Part shown: positions 33,488-43,700 of the stretch, piece by piece | Layout: each line of letters begins with the position of its first letter | How positions within the stretch are numbered: position 1 is the first letter of the stretch | From: Bromus sterilis | Lineage: Eukaryota; Streptophyta; Magnoliopsida; Poales; Poaceae | Direction: 5' to 3' | DNA length: 64,000 bases | NCBI GenBank assembly: GCA_950022295.1 | Contig: OX465601.1 | Span: forward strand, 112,301,501 to 112,365,500 | Program-made: the position numbers and the translations under genes | The notes under the pieces: model-generated | The model's database searches: none | What the model saw: the letters and a program-made list of their open reading frames with translations, nothing else | Told to the model about the DNA's origin: nothing

Positions 33488-34500
33488 TCCCGACGATTTG
33501 TCTGTCCAACATATCATCTTGAGGAAGTATTCCTCGACTCTTGTAATCCAAGTAAGGTACGACCCATGAGGGAGTTGCATGTATTGCAGCGACCAGAGCC
33601 GGCTCTGGGTCCGGCTCTGCTATGTTTTGCTTTGTTGGTGGTTGTACAAACGACTTTGTTAAGATATCCAGGAATACGTTTGGAGGGACCGGCTTTCGCT
33701 GAGAGCCGAGTCAGGAGAGGGCATCTGCTTCTTCGTTTTCTCTTCGATCCACGTGATCCACGTGGTATCCAACAAAAAATCCGGCTTGTCTTTGCACCTC
33801 TCGTCGATAAGCTACCATTATGGGATTTTTGGAGTCCCATTTTCCTGACACTTTTTGAGAAACGAGATCAGAGTCACCATAGCATTGGATCCAACTTATG
33901 TTCATCTCACGAGCCAGCCGCAGTCCATGAAGCAAGGCTTCATATTCTGCTACATTGTTGGTACAAGTGAACTGCAGCTGTAGAACATAGCAGAATTTCT
34001 CCCCTTTAGGTGAGGTAAGAACCACGCCGACTCCTGACCCTTGGAGATGGCGGCTTCCATCGAAGTGCATCGTCCAGTATTTTGTGACTAGCTTCTCTGG
34101 CGATGTTTGGATTTCTGTCCAGTCATTGATGAAGTCGGCTAGCGCCTGGGACTTGACGGCCGTTCGTGGCTTGTATTTGATGTGATAAGCCCCCAATTGT
34201 ATGGCCCACTTTGCAATCCTTCCTGTTGCTTCCCGGTTTTGGATGATATCTGCAAGTGGTGCTGAGCTGGCCACATTTATGGGGTGCTCCTGGAAGTAGT
34301 GCTTAAGTTTCCGACTTGCCATGAATACACCAAGAACCAATTTCTGCCAGTGAGGGTAGCGTTGCTTTGATAAAGTCAGAACCTCACTGACGTAATAAAC
34401 TGTCCTTTGCAGAGGGTGCTCCTTGCCGGCTTCCATACGCTCAATGACAACTACAGCGCTGACTGCTCGATTGTTGGATGCGATATAAAGTAACATGGGT
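33488..34500 (-). pseudogene. Dual RNase H region of element A pol
   Basis: The first part (MLLYIASNNRAVSAVVVIER, then SEVLTLSKQRYPHWQKL) is the degenerate Gypsy RNase H that follows RT. The second part (WTMHFDGSRHLQGSGVGVVL, then NNVAEYEALLHGLRLA and CYGDSDLVSQ) is an RNase H of the additional archaeal-like type, with Asp and Glu catalytic residues in DGS, EYEAL and GDSDL. Two RNase H domains in series are diagnostic of the Tat group. Interrupted at its 3' end by solo LTR G. Confidence 0.85.
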
Positions 34501-35544
34501 TTTTAGGCTTGGGAGCCGGCAATATTGGAGCCTGGGATAATTTTTTCTTCAGCGACTCTAAGGCCTAATCGGCTTCGTCATCCCATATGAACGTTTCTGA
34601 TTTCCTCTGAGTCGATACAGGGGGATTGCCTTTTCACCAAGTCGGCTTATGAACCGGCTCAGAGCGGCTACACATCCTGTGAGTCGTTGAACTCCCTTTA
34701 CTGAGGCCGGCTTCTGAAGAGACATGACGGCGTTGATTTTTTCTGGGTTTGCCTCGATACCTCTCTCTGATACTATGTATCCGAGTAGTTTACCTGCAGG
34801 TACCCCAAAGGTGCACTTGGCCGGGTTTAGCTTCATCTGGTACTTGCGCAGATTTTTGAAGGTTTCCGTCAAGTCACTGATAAGTGAGTCGACCAATTGG
34901 GACTTGATCACAATATCATCCACATAAGCATGCACGTTGCGCCCAATCTGCTCTTTGAGGCAACTCTGCACTGTCCGCTGATATGTGGCTCCCGCATTCT
35001 TAAGGCCGAAGGGCATGGAAGTGTAACAGTAGATCCAGAAAGGGGTGATGAAAGCCGTCTTCTCTTGGTCCTCAAGGGCCATCTTGATCTGGTGATAACC
35101 AGAATAGGCGTCAAGGAAGCATAGGAGCTCACATCCCGCGGTCGAGTCTATGATCTGGTCAATATGAGGCAGCGTGAAAGGATCCTTCGGGCAGGCTTTG
35201 TTTAAGTCCGTGTAGTCAATGCACATGCGCCAGGTCCCGTTCTTTTTCAAAACGAGGACCGGGTTTGCGAGACATTATGGATAGAAGACTTCCATGATGA
35301 ACCCGGCGGCAAGGAGCCGGGCTATCTCTTCCCCAATAGCGTTTCTTCTCTCGTCGTTGAAACGACGAAGGAATTGCTTTACCGGTTTTAGCTTTGGATC
35401 TATATTTAGGTGGTGCTCAGCGAGTTCCCTCGGGACGCCTGTCATATCAGAGGGTTTCCAGGCGAATATGTCCCGATTTTCACGAAGGAACTCGATGAGC
35501 GCGCTTTCCTATTTATCAGATAGCTCCGTCCCGATGATGAACTG
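34501..35544 (-). pseudogene. Reverse transcriptase of element A
   Basis: Upstream of the core the frame reads ENRDIFAWKPSDMTGVPREL with stops. The core carries MCIDYTDLNKACPKDPF, CFLDAYSGYHQI (first catalytic Asp), MPFGLKNAGATYQR and VHAYVDDIVIKS, the intact YVDD active site, followed by LGYIVSERGIEANPEK. A stop separates it from the protease region, one lies at about 35275, and a frameshift near 34600 breaks the thumb/connection part. It would copy element RNA into DNA; not functional. Confidence 0.9.
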
Positions 35545-36432
35545 CTAAGAGGAGTCACCAGGGACAAATTCGACTTTCTTCGTATCCTGAGCCGGTTGGA
35601 ATTTGGGGTTGTTGTCGGGAGTCGGTTTCTTCAGGATTGTGGGGTCTGCCGGATCTACCTTTTCTTGGTATGCCGACAAGTCCTCTTTGGCGCGTGTCGA
35701 CTCGGAAAACTTGACGTGTTGTTCATCACATTCCACTGCCCTGGACCGACTTCCATCGACGGTGATTGGGCCATTAGGACCCGGCATCTTTAGTTTCAGG
35801 TAGACATAACATGGCTGAGCCATGAATTTGGCATAAGCCCGTCTGCCTAAGATGGCGTGATATGGGCTCTCGAGTTTTACCACTTCAAAGGGTATGAGCT
35901 CGGAGCGGAAATTATCAGCGTTTCCAAAAGCCGTCTCCAGGTGAATTTTACCTATCGGGCGTGCCGACTTGCCTGGGACTATTCCGTGGAAAACGGTGTT
36001 GGAGGGCTGCAGCTGTTTTTGGGTCAGCCCCATCCCGCGAAAGGTTTCGTAGTAGAGGATGTTGATGCTACTTCCTCCATCCATGAGCACATTGTCGAGT
36101 GTATATCCTCCAATTTTTGGAGAGACTACTAGAGCCAGTGCCCCTGGGTTTTCTACCACCGGGGGGTGGTCATCTCTTGTCCAAGTGATTGGCTGTTCTG
36201 ACCAGTTGAGCCACCTAGGCCAAGCCGGCTCTGTAGTCATAGCCATAGCGGCTCTCCGTTGCAGCTTTCTATCCCTCCTGCAACTGCTGGTGGTGAAGAC
36301 GTGATATGATACACGGTCATGAAGTTGTTTTGGGTTTGCTTGGAATCCAGCAAGCCCGGACTGAATTTGCTGGGTTCCTCCTCCGGGTCCTTGGTGTTGA
36401 GGCATTGTGCCGGCTCCTTGGAAGCCACGATT
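35545..36432 (-). pseudogene. Aspartic protease region of element A
   Basis: In the same frame as gag, separated from it by one TAG (36433-36435). Contains DNVLMDGGSSINILYYETF, the active-site loop in its DGGSS variant seen in Tat elements, then FHGIVPGKSARPIGKIHLE and YHAILGRRAYAKFMAQPCYV. It would process the Gag-Pol polyprotein. It ends at a stop in VPGDSS (35545). Confidence 0.85.
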
Positions 36433-36846
36433 CTAGTTGTTGCCGTTCTGGCCGGCTCCTGCACCTGACCCGGGAGGTCCCTGGTTCCCACGTCGTGCAA
36501 ACTCTTTCATGAAGTAGCAATCTTCCCAAGTGTGATTGGCTGGGCGCCCGGGTTTACTATGGGTCGGGAAAGGACTCTGTATAGCTGCTTCGAAATTGTT
36601 TGGGCGAAAGTTTCCTTCCGTCTTGCGGTAGTTGTTGCCCCCCTGCTTATGTCTTTGGGATCCGAAATTTGTGTTGGCTACCAAGTCAAAAGTAGTCTGA
36701 TCGAGCCGCCGCTTGGTTTGCTGATTCTGGTTCTGGGATGTTTTGCCACCATTTTTGTTCTGGATGGCTTTATCCTGCTGAGGTTCAGTATCCTTGGTTT
36801 TGTCAGACTCGGCATATTTGATGACTGCGTTCATGAGTTCTCCTAT
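36433..36846 (-). pseudogene. 3' part of gag of element A, beyond the solo LTR
   Basis: Begins MGELMNAVIKYAESDKTKD, directly continuing the frame ...LLKRTVKD on the far side of the inserted LTR (40530). The remainder is Gln/Asn-rich (QNKNGGKTSQNQNQQTKRR) and ends GQNGNN at a TAG. HTWEDCYFMKEF is the usual motif between capsid and protease in such elements; no clear CCHC knuckle is visible. Confidence 0.78.
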
Positions 36847-36851
36847 GTCCT

Positions 36852-39800
36852 TGTAACAGCCCAGTTTTCACAAAAATTAAATTTTTTGTTTTCGATGTCA
36901 ATTGTTTGATTGTCTGATTTGTTTGCGGTGTTTGCATCCCCGATTTATCGATCGGCGATTATTTCCCCCCCTCTTATCTCGCATCGGACGGAGACCGACC
37001 CTTGCCACCCTGACACTCGACCTTTGCGACACCGGGTTTCGCCCGATCACCGTCACGAAAACCGCACGAGACCAGCCGAAGCCAACGGAACGAAAAACCC
37101 CGTTTAATAATTAAACGGGATATTTTTATAGCACGCCGGAAAGTGTTCTCGGAACGGTTCCAGCGCGAGGTGAACGCCGCCAGCTCAACGCGCTGATCGC
37201 GCAGTTCGAAGATTTACCCGAATCGGAGGTACTGCGGACCCCCGGCGGTCAGAAACGTGAGCACCGCGCGCGCGAGAGAAAAACCGGAGATGTTTTTGCA
37301 AACTGCCAGCCACCGGGGCTATATAAAGACCACCACACTCCCACCCATTTCTAGGGTTTCCCTAGCACAAAATTGCAGCCACCACCCCAGATCTGCTCCA
37401 AATTTGCCCAATAGCCCCTTTTTTTCGCGAAACCCTAGCTTCCCTCTGATCCAGACCGTCAGATCTGGGATCTGACGGCCCAGATCTGGCCTCCTCGCAG
37501 CTCCCAACCGCCTGGCCCGTCTCGCGCTGCCGCCTCCCATGGAGACCAGCTCCACGCCGCCCGACCACCGGCGAGGGCCGCCGCCCAGGTCCACGCTCCC
37601 CCGCGCCTCTCCTCCTCCCTATCCTCCTGACCTCCCTCCCTCTCATCCCGTAGCACCAGGAGGCCGCGCCGCCGACGCCATGGCCCGGTTGAGCCCGAGC
37701 TCGGAGCTCGAACTGCCGCCAGCGTCGCCATGACATGGAGCCGAGGAGCTGGGGCCGCCGCTCCCTGGATCCTCGCCGGAGAGCCCCGGATCCAAGCCGC
37801 TGCCACCCCGTGGTGCCGTCCCTGCCCTGTGCCTCGCTCCACGCCGAAGCTCGCCGTGCCGGAGCGTCGGCGCTGCCTGCCGCTCCCGCTCGGGAGTAGC
37901 ACGAAGCTCGCGCAGCCCCAGCGCCCGGCTGGGCTGCTCCATCACGTGGGTCGCGCGCCCCGACCCAGTCCGCCGGCCTCCTCTGCAGATGGGTTGCGGC
38001 CCATGTAGTGAGCCCTTTTTTTATTTTTTTATTTGCTGCTGCTTTTGGTGGGCTTGGCCCAGTAAGACCTAGATTCAGCCTGTTAGACGTTTTTTTTGTT
38101 TTTAGGTTTTTATTTAGGCAGATTGTGTTTCTTTTTTGCGTTGCCCGTATCTTTTAGCTCGTAGCTCGGATCGCGACGCGTAAAATATGAAACTTGCTTA
38201 GTTTTGTGTCTAGTTTAATAATTTGTGCTCCTTTTCCATGTTAGACTATGTTTACCTGCTGTTTACCTGCTAATTACACTTCCTGCCACTGTAAACTGTA
38301 ATTGCAATATCTTTTTAACCGTTGCTCTGTTTAAAATGTTCTTTATATGTAACTCGAATAGAATTGCATGTAGATTGTGTTTTTGTTGTTCTTGCTTGCT
38401 AATAAAAATAATAAAATATTGTTTAGGGCAAAACAGTACCAAATTCCATTTTATCATGGGGTCCGTAATAGCTGCCATGTATAGGTTTTACCCCACACTT
38501 AAATTGACTAGCCCAGGTAGTTTATTTATGATTCACCTCTTGCCATGTTTGTGTGCTATGCCATGCTTCTGTGCTTTGCCATGTTAACAACCTTTTGCTC
38601 ACCTGTAGCTAAACAACTTGAACCGATTCTAAATGTGCGGTATCGTCATGTGTGACGAGTACTCCACTTAACCTGTTAGCAACCGCTCTCGACGGTAGGC
38701 GTGATGTCTCGTGCTGCTTCTTGTTGATGCTTGATCGTGTTTGCCTCGTAGTAATAGAGTGCTTTCTCGTTGGTTGCTTTCCAGTGTTTACCCTCTTGTG
38801 TGCTTCCGCGGGTACCTCTCGGAGACGTTGCGAGCTTGCGATCAACTACACCTTCGGAACCCGACTTATCAACAGGCAAGGACTATACATTACTTATGAT
38901 CCATTCTATTTCAACCAGCGGTTTGCATGCTAGTCTAGGTTAGGTTCGATTTTTGATCCTACCACATGTTTACAGCCTCTTTCAAACCGATACAGCCATG
39001 TCCCCTCCCAGCAAACCTTGTACTGCTATGTTACTATTGCTCGTTGCTCAGCCCCTGCTTAGTATGCATGCTTAGGATGCTACGATGTTACCCTGTTACT
39101 CCTTGGTTTGGGATATCACATTATTATTATTGTTGTTGATGATATGATTATTATAATGTTGACTATATTCGACGAAGGATGGAAGGTCTAGGCTATCCCG
39201 CCCCGACGCTTTGTTCCATTCGAGTCACCTAGGATCCGACTTCCGGGTATTGGTTTTAAGACTAAGCGTGCCTAACCGCGTGTGGGATTTTATGGGGTCC
39301 CCTTTTCTTACCTATCTAGCCTCAAACATTTCTAGTGGTGGCCCGAGCTGATTTACCATTTGAAACCACGTGTGTGTGCTTGGTGGATCCCCTCGCAATT
39401 TTTAGACAACCCGGACCAGCAGAGACATGGTTTCCCTGTTGGTCCACCTTTGACCGGCGAGGGCCCGAGGTCTCACGTGAGGCGTCTCGGTAACCCAAAC
39501 CCTGTTGAGACGGAAGAGTCCGATCCAAGAGCGTGGCCAGCTTTTGGAATGGGTGTCGACTCCCCGGGGGCCACCCGGATTTGTTCGTTGTTAGTTAGAG
39601 GGACCTGTCGTTTCGGATCTCTTGGAACTAAATCATAAAATGGTTGCCTGTGATGGGTAGCAACTGAGAGAGATGGGCGAGCGTGCGAAGCCTCGTAATG
39701 GGCAGTTGGTACACCCCTGCAGGGTTAAATCTTTTCGAGAAGCCGTGTCCACGGTTATGGACGACTTGAGACCTACTCCTTGTTCATAGACAACAACAAC

Positions 39801-40529
39801 TGAGATAATCTCAATATAACTTGATCAACGTGTGTGTGCCTTGACTGCTTCTTCTTCGTCGGGATGCGAAGAGGAGGACAAGGATAGGATAGGTGTTATG
39901 TTTGCGTATGTAGGTGGATAGCAGACTTGTTGGAGGCGATTCCTCATCGAATGCTTGGCTTCTTATCTTACTCTCTAGATCGTTAGCCACTTCATAAATG
40001 CTAGTGCGGCAGCAACCTCACCCCTTACCCCATCCTTACCGTAAACTACTAGTTGTCCTAGAATGACGAGGGATGAAGTCCTTGCTGGGTCAGATGACCA
40101 CTACAGTTGGATGTTGAGTACCTCTGTACTCATGATACTACCCCCAAACTCTTTTCAGGGTTCTTGATCGACAACAAGTATGGTGATCGACGTTTCACGT
40201 GGAGACTCGACGACGACTAGTTAGGCGGATCCCGGCGGAGGGCCTGGACCCGTGTGGTTATGGGAATCGATGGTTTTCTCTTTGCCAGTAGGCATTTGAT
40301 TGTAGTCTGTACCCAGACATGTATCTTCCGTTGTTGTATTGTATTTGAGGAAGTTGTATGCCGATTGTATGAGATGTTGTATCCTTGTATCTGTAATGTT
40401 GTGATATCATGTTGGAAATCCGGGGCATATGACTTCGTCATATGTCGCGGTGGGACCGATATGTCCTTCGTCCCCGGATCTGGATGGAAACATCTAGATC
40501 TGGAACAGTACCGCATATCGGGCCTTACA
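36852..40529 (+). mobile_element. 3.7-kb solo LTR of the element C family, inside gag of A
   Basis: Starts TGTAACAGCCCAGTTTTC and ends CGGGCCTTACA, with perfect duplication GTCCT (36847-36851, 40530-40534). Related along its length to both LTRs of element C (49831-53484, 56204-59859). TATATAAAG at 37320-37328 precedes ctagggtttcc and a GC-rich, gene-like block. It is the oldest-looking of the three copies, with a divergent GC-rich block (37500-37990) and a divergent segment near 39360-39520. 3678 bp, no internal domain. Confidence 0.9.
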
Positions 40530-40534
40530 GTCCT

Positions 40535-42376
40535 TGACCGTTCTCTTAAGTAGGCCAAGCTTGCGGACTAGGGGCTCGAACTTGCAGTTCCTTTCCTAGA
40601 CAATGACGGCTGTTTGGGCTGTGATGGTATCCGAGGAGTGGATTATTTCTACAACCCGTTGTGCCCAGCTCAGGGTCGACTCTCCTTCCTTCTGGACACA
40701 ATGCTCCAAGTCGACGATCGTGGTAGCTCGCCGGCATGTGCCTTGGAAGTTCTGGACGAATTTTTCCTTGAGATCCGTCCACGCGGTGACGGAATATCTG
40801 GGAGATTTTTAAACCATGTGCGCGCCGACCCTTCCAGCATCATCGTGAGGTAACGGGCAAAAACTCCTTCGCTGGCTTGCAACATGTCCATGGCTAGGTC
40901 ATAGCTTTCGATCCAAGCTGCCGAGTCCATATCAGCTGTGTAGTTCGCGATCTTACGCGGGCCCTTGAAATCTGATGGCAAGCATGTAGTTTGGAGAGCC
41001 GACACCAGGCATCGGTTTCCCACAGATCTGCTGATGAACTCAGCGTCTTGATCTTGGGGTGGAAGTTGAACCATCTGCTCTACCCGGCGTTCAGGATGGA
41101 AGGTAGATGGTATATCTTGGATTCTTATTTCCCCCGGCGGGTCTATCGGTGGCGGAGCTCTGCGCTGGCGATGGCTGCTCGAACCGGCTGGAGCCGGTGA
41201 GTCTGCTTGTCGGCTCGTACTTTGATATGGGGTTTCATGTAAGTATTGGAATCCCTGTGAATACTGGGCTTGCTGTGTGATTGCGGTCTTGAGCAGATCG
41301 ATCGCCCCTCGAGTAGCCTGATCCACCGGAGTGTCTCCATGTGCAGGCACGCTGGCTAGGTATCGCGTCGCTGCCACCACATTAGCCATGGGGTTGTTGT
41401 AGTGATCCGGGGGTGTATGGAACCGTTCCTGCCGCGGCGAGGGAATGTGTTGCCTTGGTGGCGTGTACCCTGGGGGAGTCGACTGTTTCATATCCTGGAA
41501 TAGCCTCCGGGCCGGGAGGTCAGCAGGGATCCGGCTTGTGGGTCCTGCGGGTCATGCATTGGCGAGACTCAGTCTCTGAGCTTCTATCAATTCTAACTCG
41601 TGTAGCAGGCGCCTGGTTTCTTGGGAGAGTTGAGTTTCTCTTTCCACCATATGTGCGTTCTGGGAGTTAATTTCCCTTCGAATGCTCATCACCTGGGCCT
41701 TGAGTCCATTGACCTTGGTTCTCCAGGCTTGCTGGTTTTCAGGGGTTATTGGTGCAGCTAAGGCTTCATCCAAGGCGTTTAGGGCATACGATAGGGCTTC
41801 TGCTCCTGTAAGGACTTCGGGTTGTTCCCTATTCGGATTAGGGGCCGTGTTGTGAGTCGTCTCCACATTCAAGTTCTGCGCTGCACCTTGAGCCGGTTGG
41901 CTTCCCTGCTCTTCGATGCCTACCATGAACACTGTCACGCAATATGGAGGCTCGTACTGTGGAAAGTCGGGATTGTATTCAGTTGTTCCTGCGCCGAGTC
42001 TGTTGCTCCCGGAGGATCGGATGGAGCCGCTATCTGAGAAGATTGTTTCACTGGGGTGTGTATCAGCGTCAGATGTTTCTCCCGTGGTGTCGGGTATCGG
42101 AGACTCGTCGGAGCGTGCTGACTCCAGAGATCCAGCGATGATTCCAACAAAGGTATGCCTTGAGCCGGCAAGTCGCCGACTCGAGGTTTCCAGGGTGACT
42201 TCAGGATCCGGCTCTGGCTCAGATCCGTCCGTTTTCCCGATGAAGATGTGAATAGATCCGATCGGAACCCGATAACCGAATTCGACGGAATCGGCATCAG
42301 GCCCCCATGTTGAGTCGTCGATGCAAAGCTTTCCGCGCCGGCTCCTGGTGATTCGTCCGGTCACGAATCCTTCCAT
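40535..42376 (-). pseudogene. 5' part of gag of element A
   Basis: The ATG at 42376 (MEGFVTGRITRSRRGKLCID) lies about 50 bases after the primer-binding site. The frame runs to a TGA at 41549-41551 and continues beyond it with DMKQSTPPGYTPPRQ. The capsid-like region reads YTADMDSAAWIESYDLAMDM and LEGSARTWFKNLPD, the conserved Retrotrans_gag core. A frameshift near 40800 and a TAG near 40601 follow. Gag forms the particle shell. The reading ends at VKD at the target duplication of the solo LTR, and picks up again at 36846. Confidence 0.82.
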
Positions 42377-42422
42377 GCCTTGCAGAGCTCCCCTTAGAAT
42401 CTCAAAACCTGCGAGCGCAGGC

Positions 42423-42439
42423 CCCACGGTGGGCGCCAA
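42423..42439 (-). promoter_or_regulatory. Primer-binding site of element A
   Basis: On the minus strand TTGGCGCCCACCGTGGGG directly follows the 5' LTR. The GGCGCC core at this position is the usual tRNA primer-binding site of plant Gypsy elements; I do not assign the tRNA. Confidence 0.7.
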
Positions 42440-42440
42440 C

Positions 42441-42983
42441 TGTCGTGGGAAAGTCATGGCAGATGTCCGTAGAGTCGGACTTATCGCGAGACCTTTGCTG
42501 CGAGGCGATTTCAAGGAGAGAGTCGACATAGGCACAAGACTTGGCGGGTTTACCCAGGTTCGGCCCCGATGGTGTGGTAAAGACCTACTCCCGCTTTTTA
42601 TCGACTCTTCAATAGGAAGAGTCGATCGTATATATTACAGTGGTGATGTTTCGCTGGCTTAGTCTCGTCGAGATCTAGGCTCTGGAGCGAGTTGTCTAAA
42701 CCTGGCTTGAGGTAAGTTCTGGCTCTGGATCCCGTGGTCCTCGGCTTATAAAGGTGCCCGGTCCCGGGGTTCCTAGAGTCCAACTCCTATACGATGTGGA
42801 GTTCTATTCTACTTTACAAGTTTGCTACGTGCTATACAAGGTAAGTCGAATTCCTTCTAGGGCTTCAATCTGCACGCTTGGCACGTCAGACTCCTCATCG
42901 GGTCTTCTTTATGAGCCTTCATATGTAAGTCGTCCCAGAGATTCCTAATGCGGGGTCTATGGGCTTGATCCATCCCCCCGACA
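42441..42983 (-). repeat. 5' LTR of element A
   Basis: 543 bp, TGTCGTGG...CCCCGACA, followed by duplication GAGCC (42984-42988). Confidence 0.9.
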
Positions 42984-43012
42984 GAGCCCCCGAGTGCCAA
43001 TTTTTGAGTCGC

Positions 43013-43700
43013 GGGCCTGGCATTTTCAGCTTGAGGTAGGCGTAGTGTGGTACTGCCATGAAGCGCGCGAAGGCTGGGCGTCCTAGGATGGTGTGGTATT
43101 GGGATTTCCAGTCGACCACTTCGAAGTCCAACGTTTCCTTGCAAAAGTTACTCGTGCTGCCAAAAACCACCTCGAGACTTATTTTTCCGAGGGGGTAGAC
43201 TGCTTTACCTGTCATAATTCCATGGAAGGTTGTGCCTGAGGATTTTAGTGCCGAATTTTGGATGAGCATTTCTTCCAGGGTTCTGGTGAATATGATGTTG
43301 ATTCCACTGCCACCGTCCATGAAGACTCGTGACATGTCGTAGTTTCCAATTCTTGCTTCGAGTACCAATGCGGTGTGTCCTGGACGCGAGATGGCTGCCG
43401 GGTGATCTTCTCGGGAGAAGGTAATTTCGGTCTCGGACCCGCGTAAGTATTCTGGGACAGCGGGGTGCGAGGAGACCGCGAGGAAAACTTGTCTGGTGAC
43501 CTGCTTCTGCTGCCTGTTTAATGGTCTTCCTTCTTGTATCATGTAGATCCGGCCATGTTCTTCTGGGTATTTTTCTTCTTCTTCGGTTGTCGTGCACCGC
43601 TCTTGGATTGCTGCTACTTGTCTTGCTGGTATGGCAGGGGCTGGTGGTGCGTTGTGGGCGATGGTCCCGACTACTACGCTTGCGAGAGGCTGTGCTGCTA
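43013..43700 (-). pseudogene. Aspartic protease of element B, end of its coding region
   Basis: The minus-strand frame reads MIQEGRPLNRQQKQVTRQVF, then YDMSRVFMDGGSGINIIFTR with the DGGSG active-site variant, FHGIMTGKAVYPLGKISLE, and ends YAYLKLKMPGP at 43013. There the sequence changes abruptly into the 66-bp repeat (42984-43011). Related elements continue from this point into reverse transcriptase, as A does (KMPGPNGPITVDG). The rest of pol is therefore missing in B, not merely mutated. A stop near 43695 separates it from gag. Confidence 0.8.

Larger units (their letters stand above)
27586..42983 (-). mobile_element. Element A: Ty3/Gypsy retrotransposon of the Tat group, complete but decayed
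   Basis: LTRs at 27586-28140 and 42441-42983 begin TGTCGTGGGA and end CCCCGACA; the perfect duplication GAGCC (27581-27585, 42984-42988) marks one insertion into the 66-bp array of element B. On the minus strand the order is 5' LTR, primer-binding site, gag, protease, reverse transcriptase, two RNase H domains, integrase, long 3' region, polypurine tract, 3' LTR. The double RNase H, DGGSS protease and an antisense extra gene between pol and the 3' LTR are hallmarks of the Tat group. Two solo LTRs interrupt it (32101-33482 in pol, 36852-40529 in gag). By hand alignment its LTRs differ at 27 positions plus a 12-bp indel over about 543 bp. Confidence 0.92.

Noticed and set aside
36852..40529. 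5' LTR of a full element C copy in element A
   Set aside because: The GTCCT duplication directly flanks this single LTR on both sides and the gag frame resumes across it, so it is a solo LTR.
40670..41491. Independent gene starting MKQSTPPGYT
   Set aside because: It is in the same frame as the upstream gag part and separated only by a TGA at 41549; the capsid motifs show it is the middle of gag of element A.
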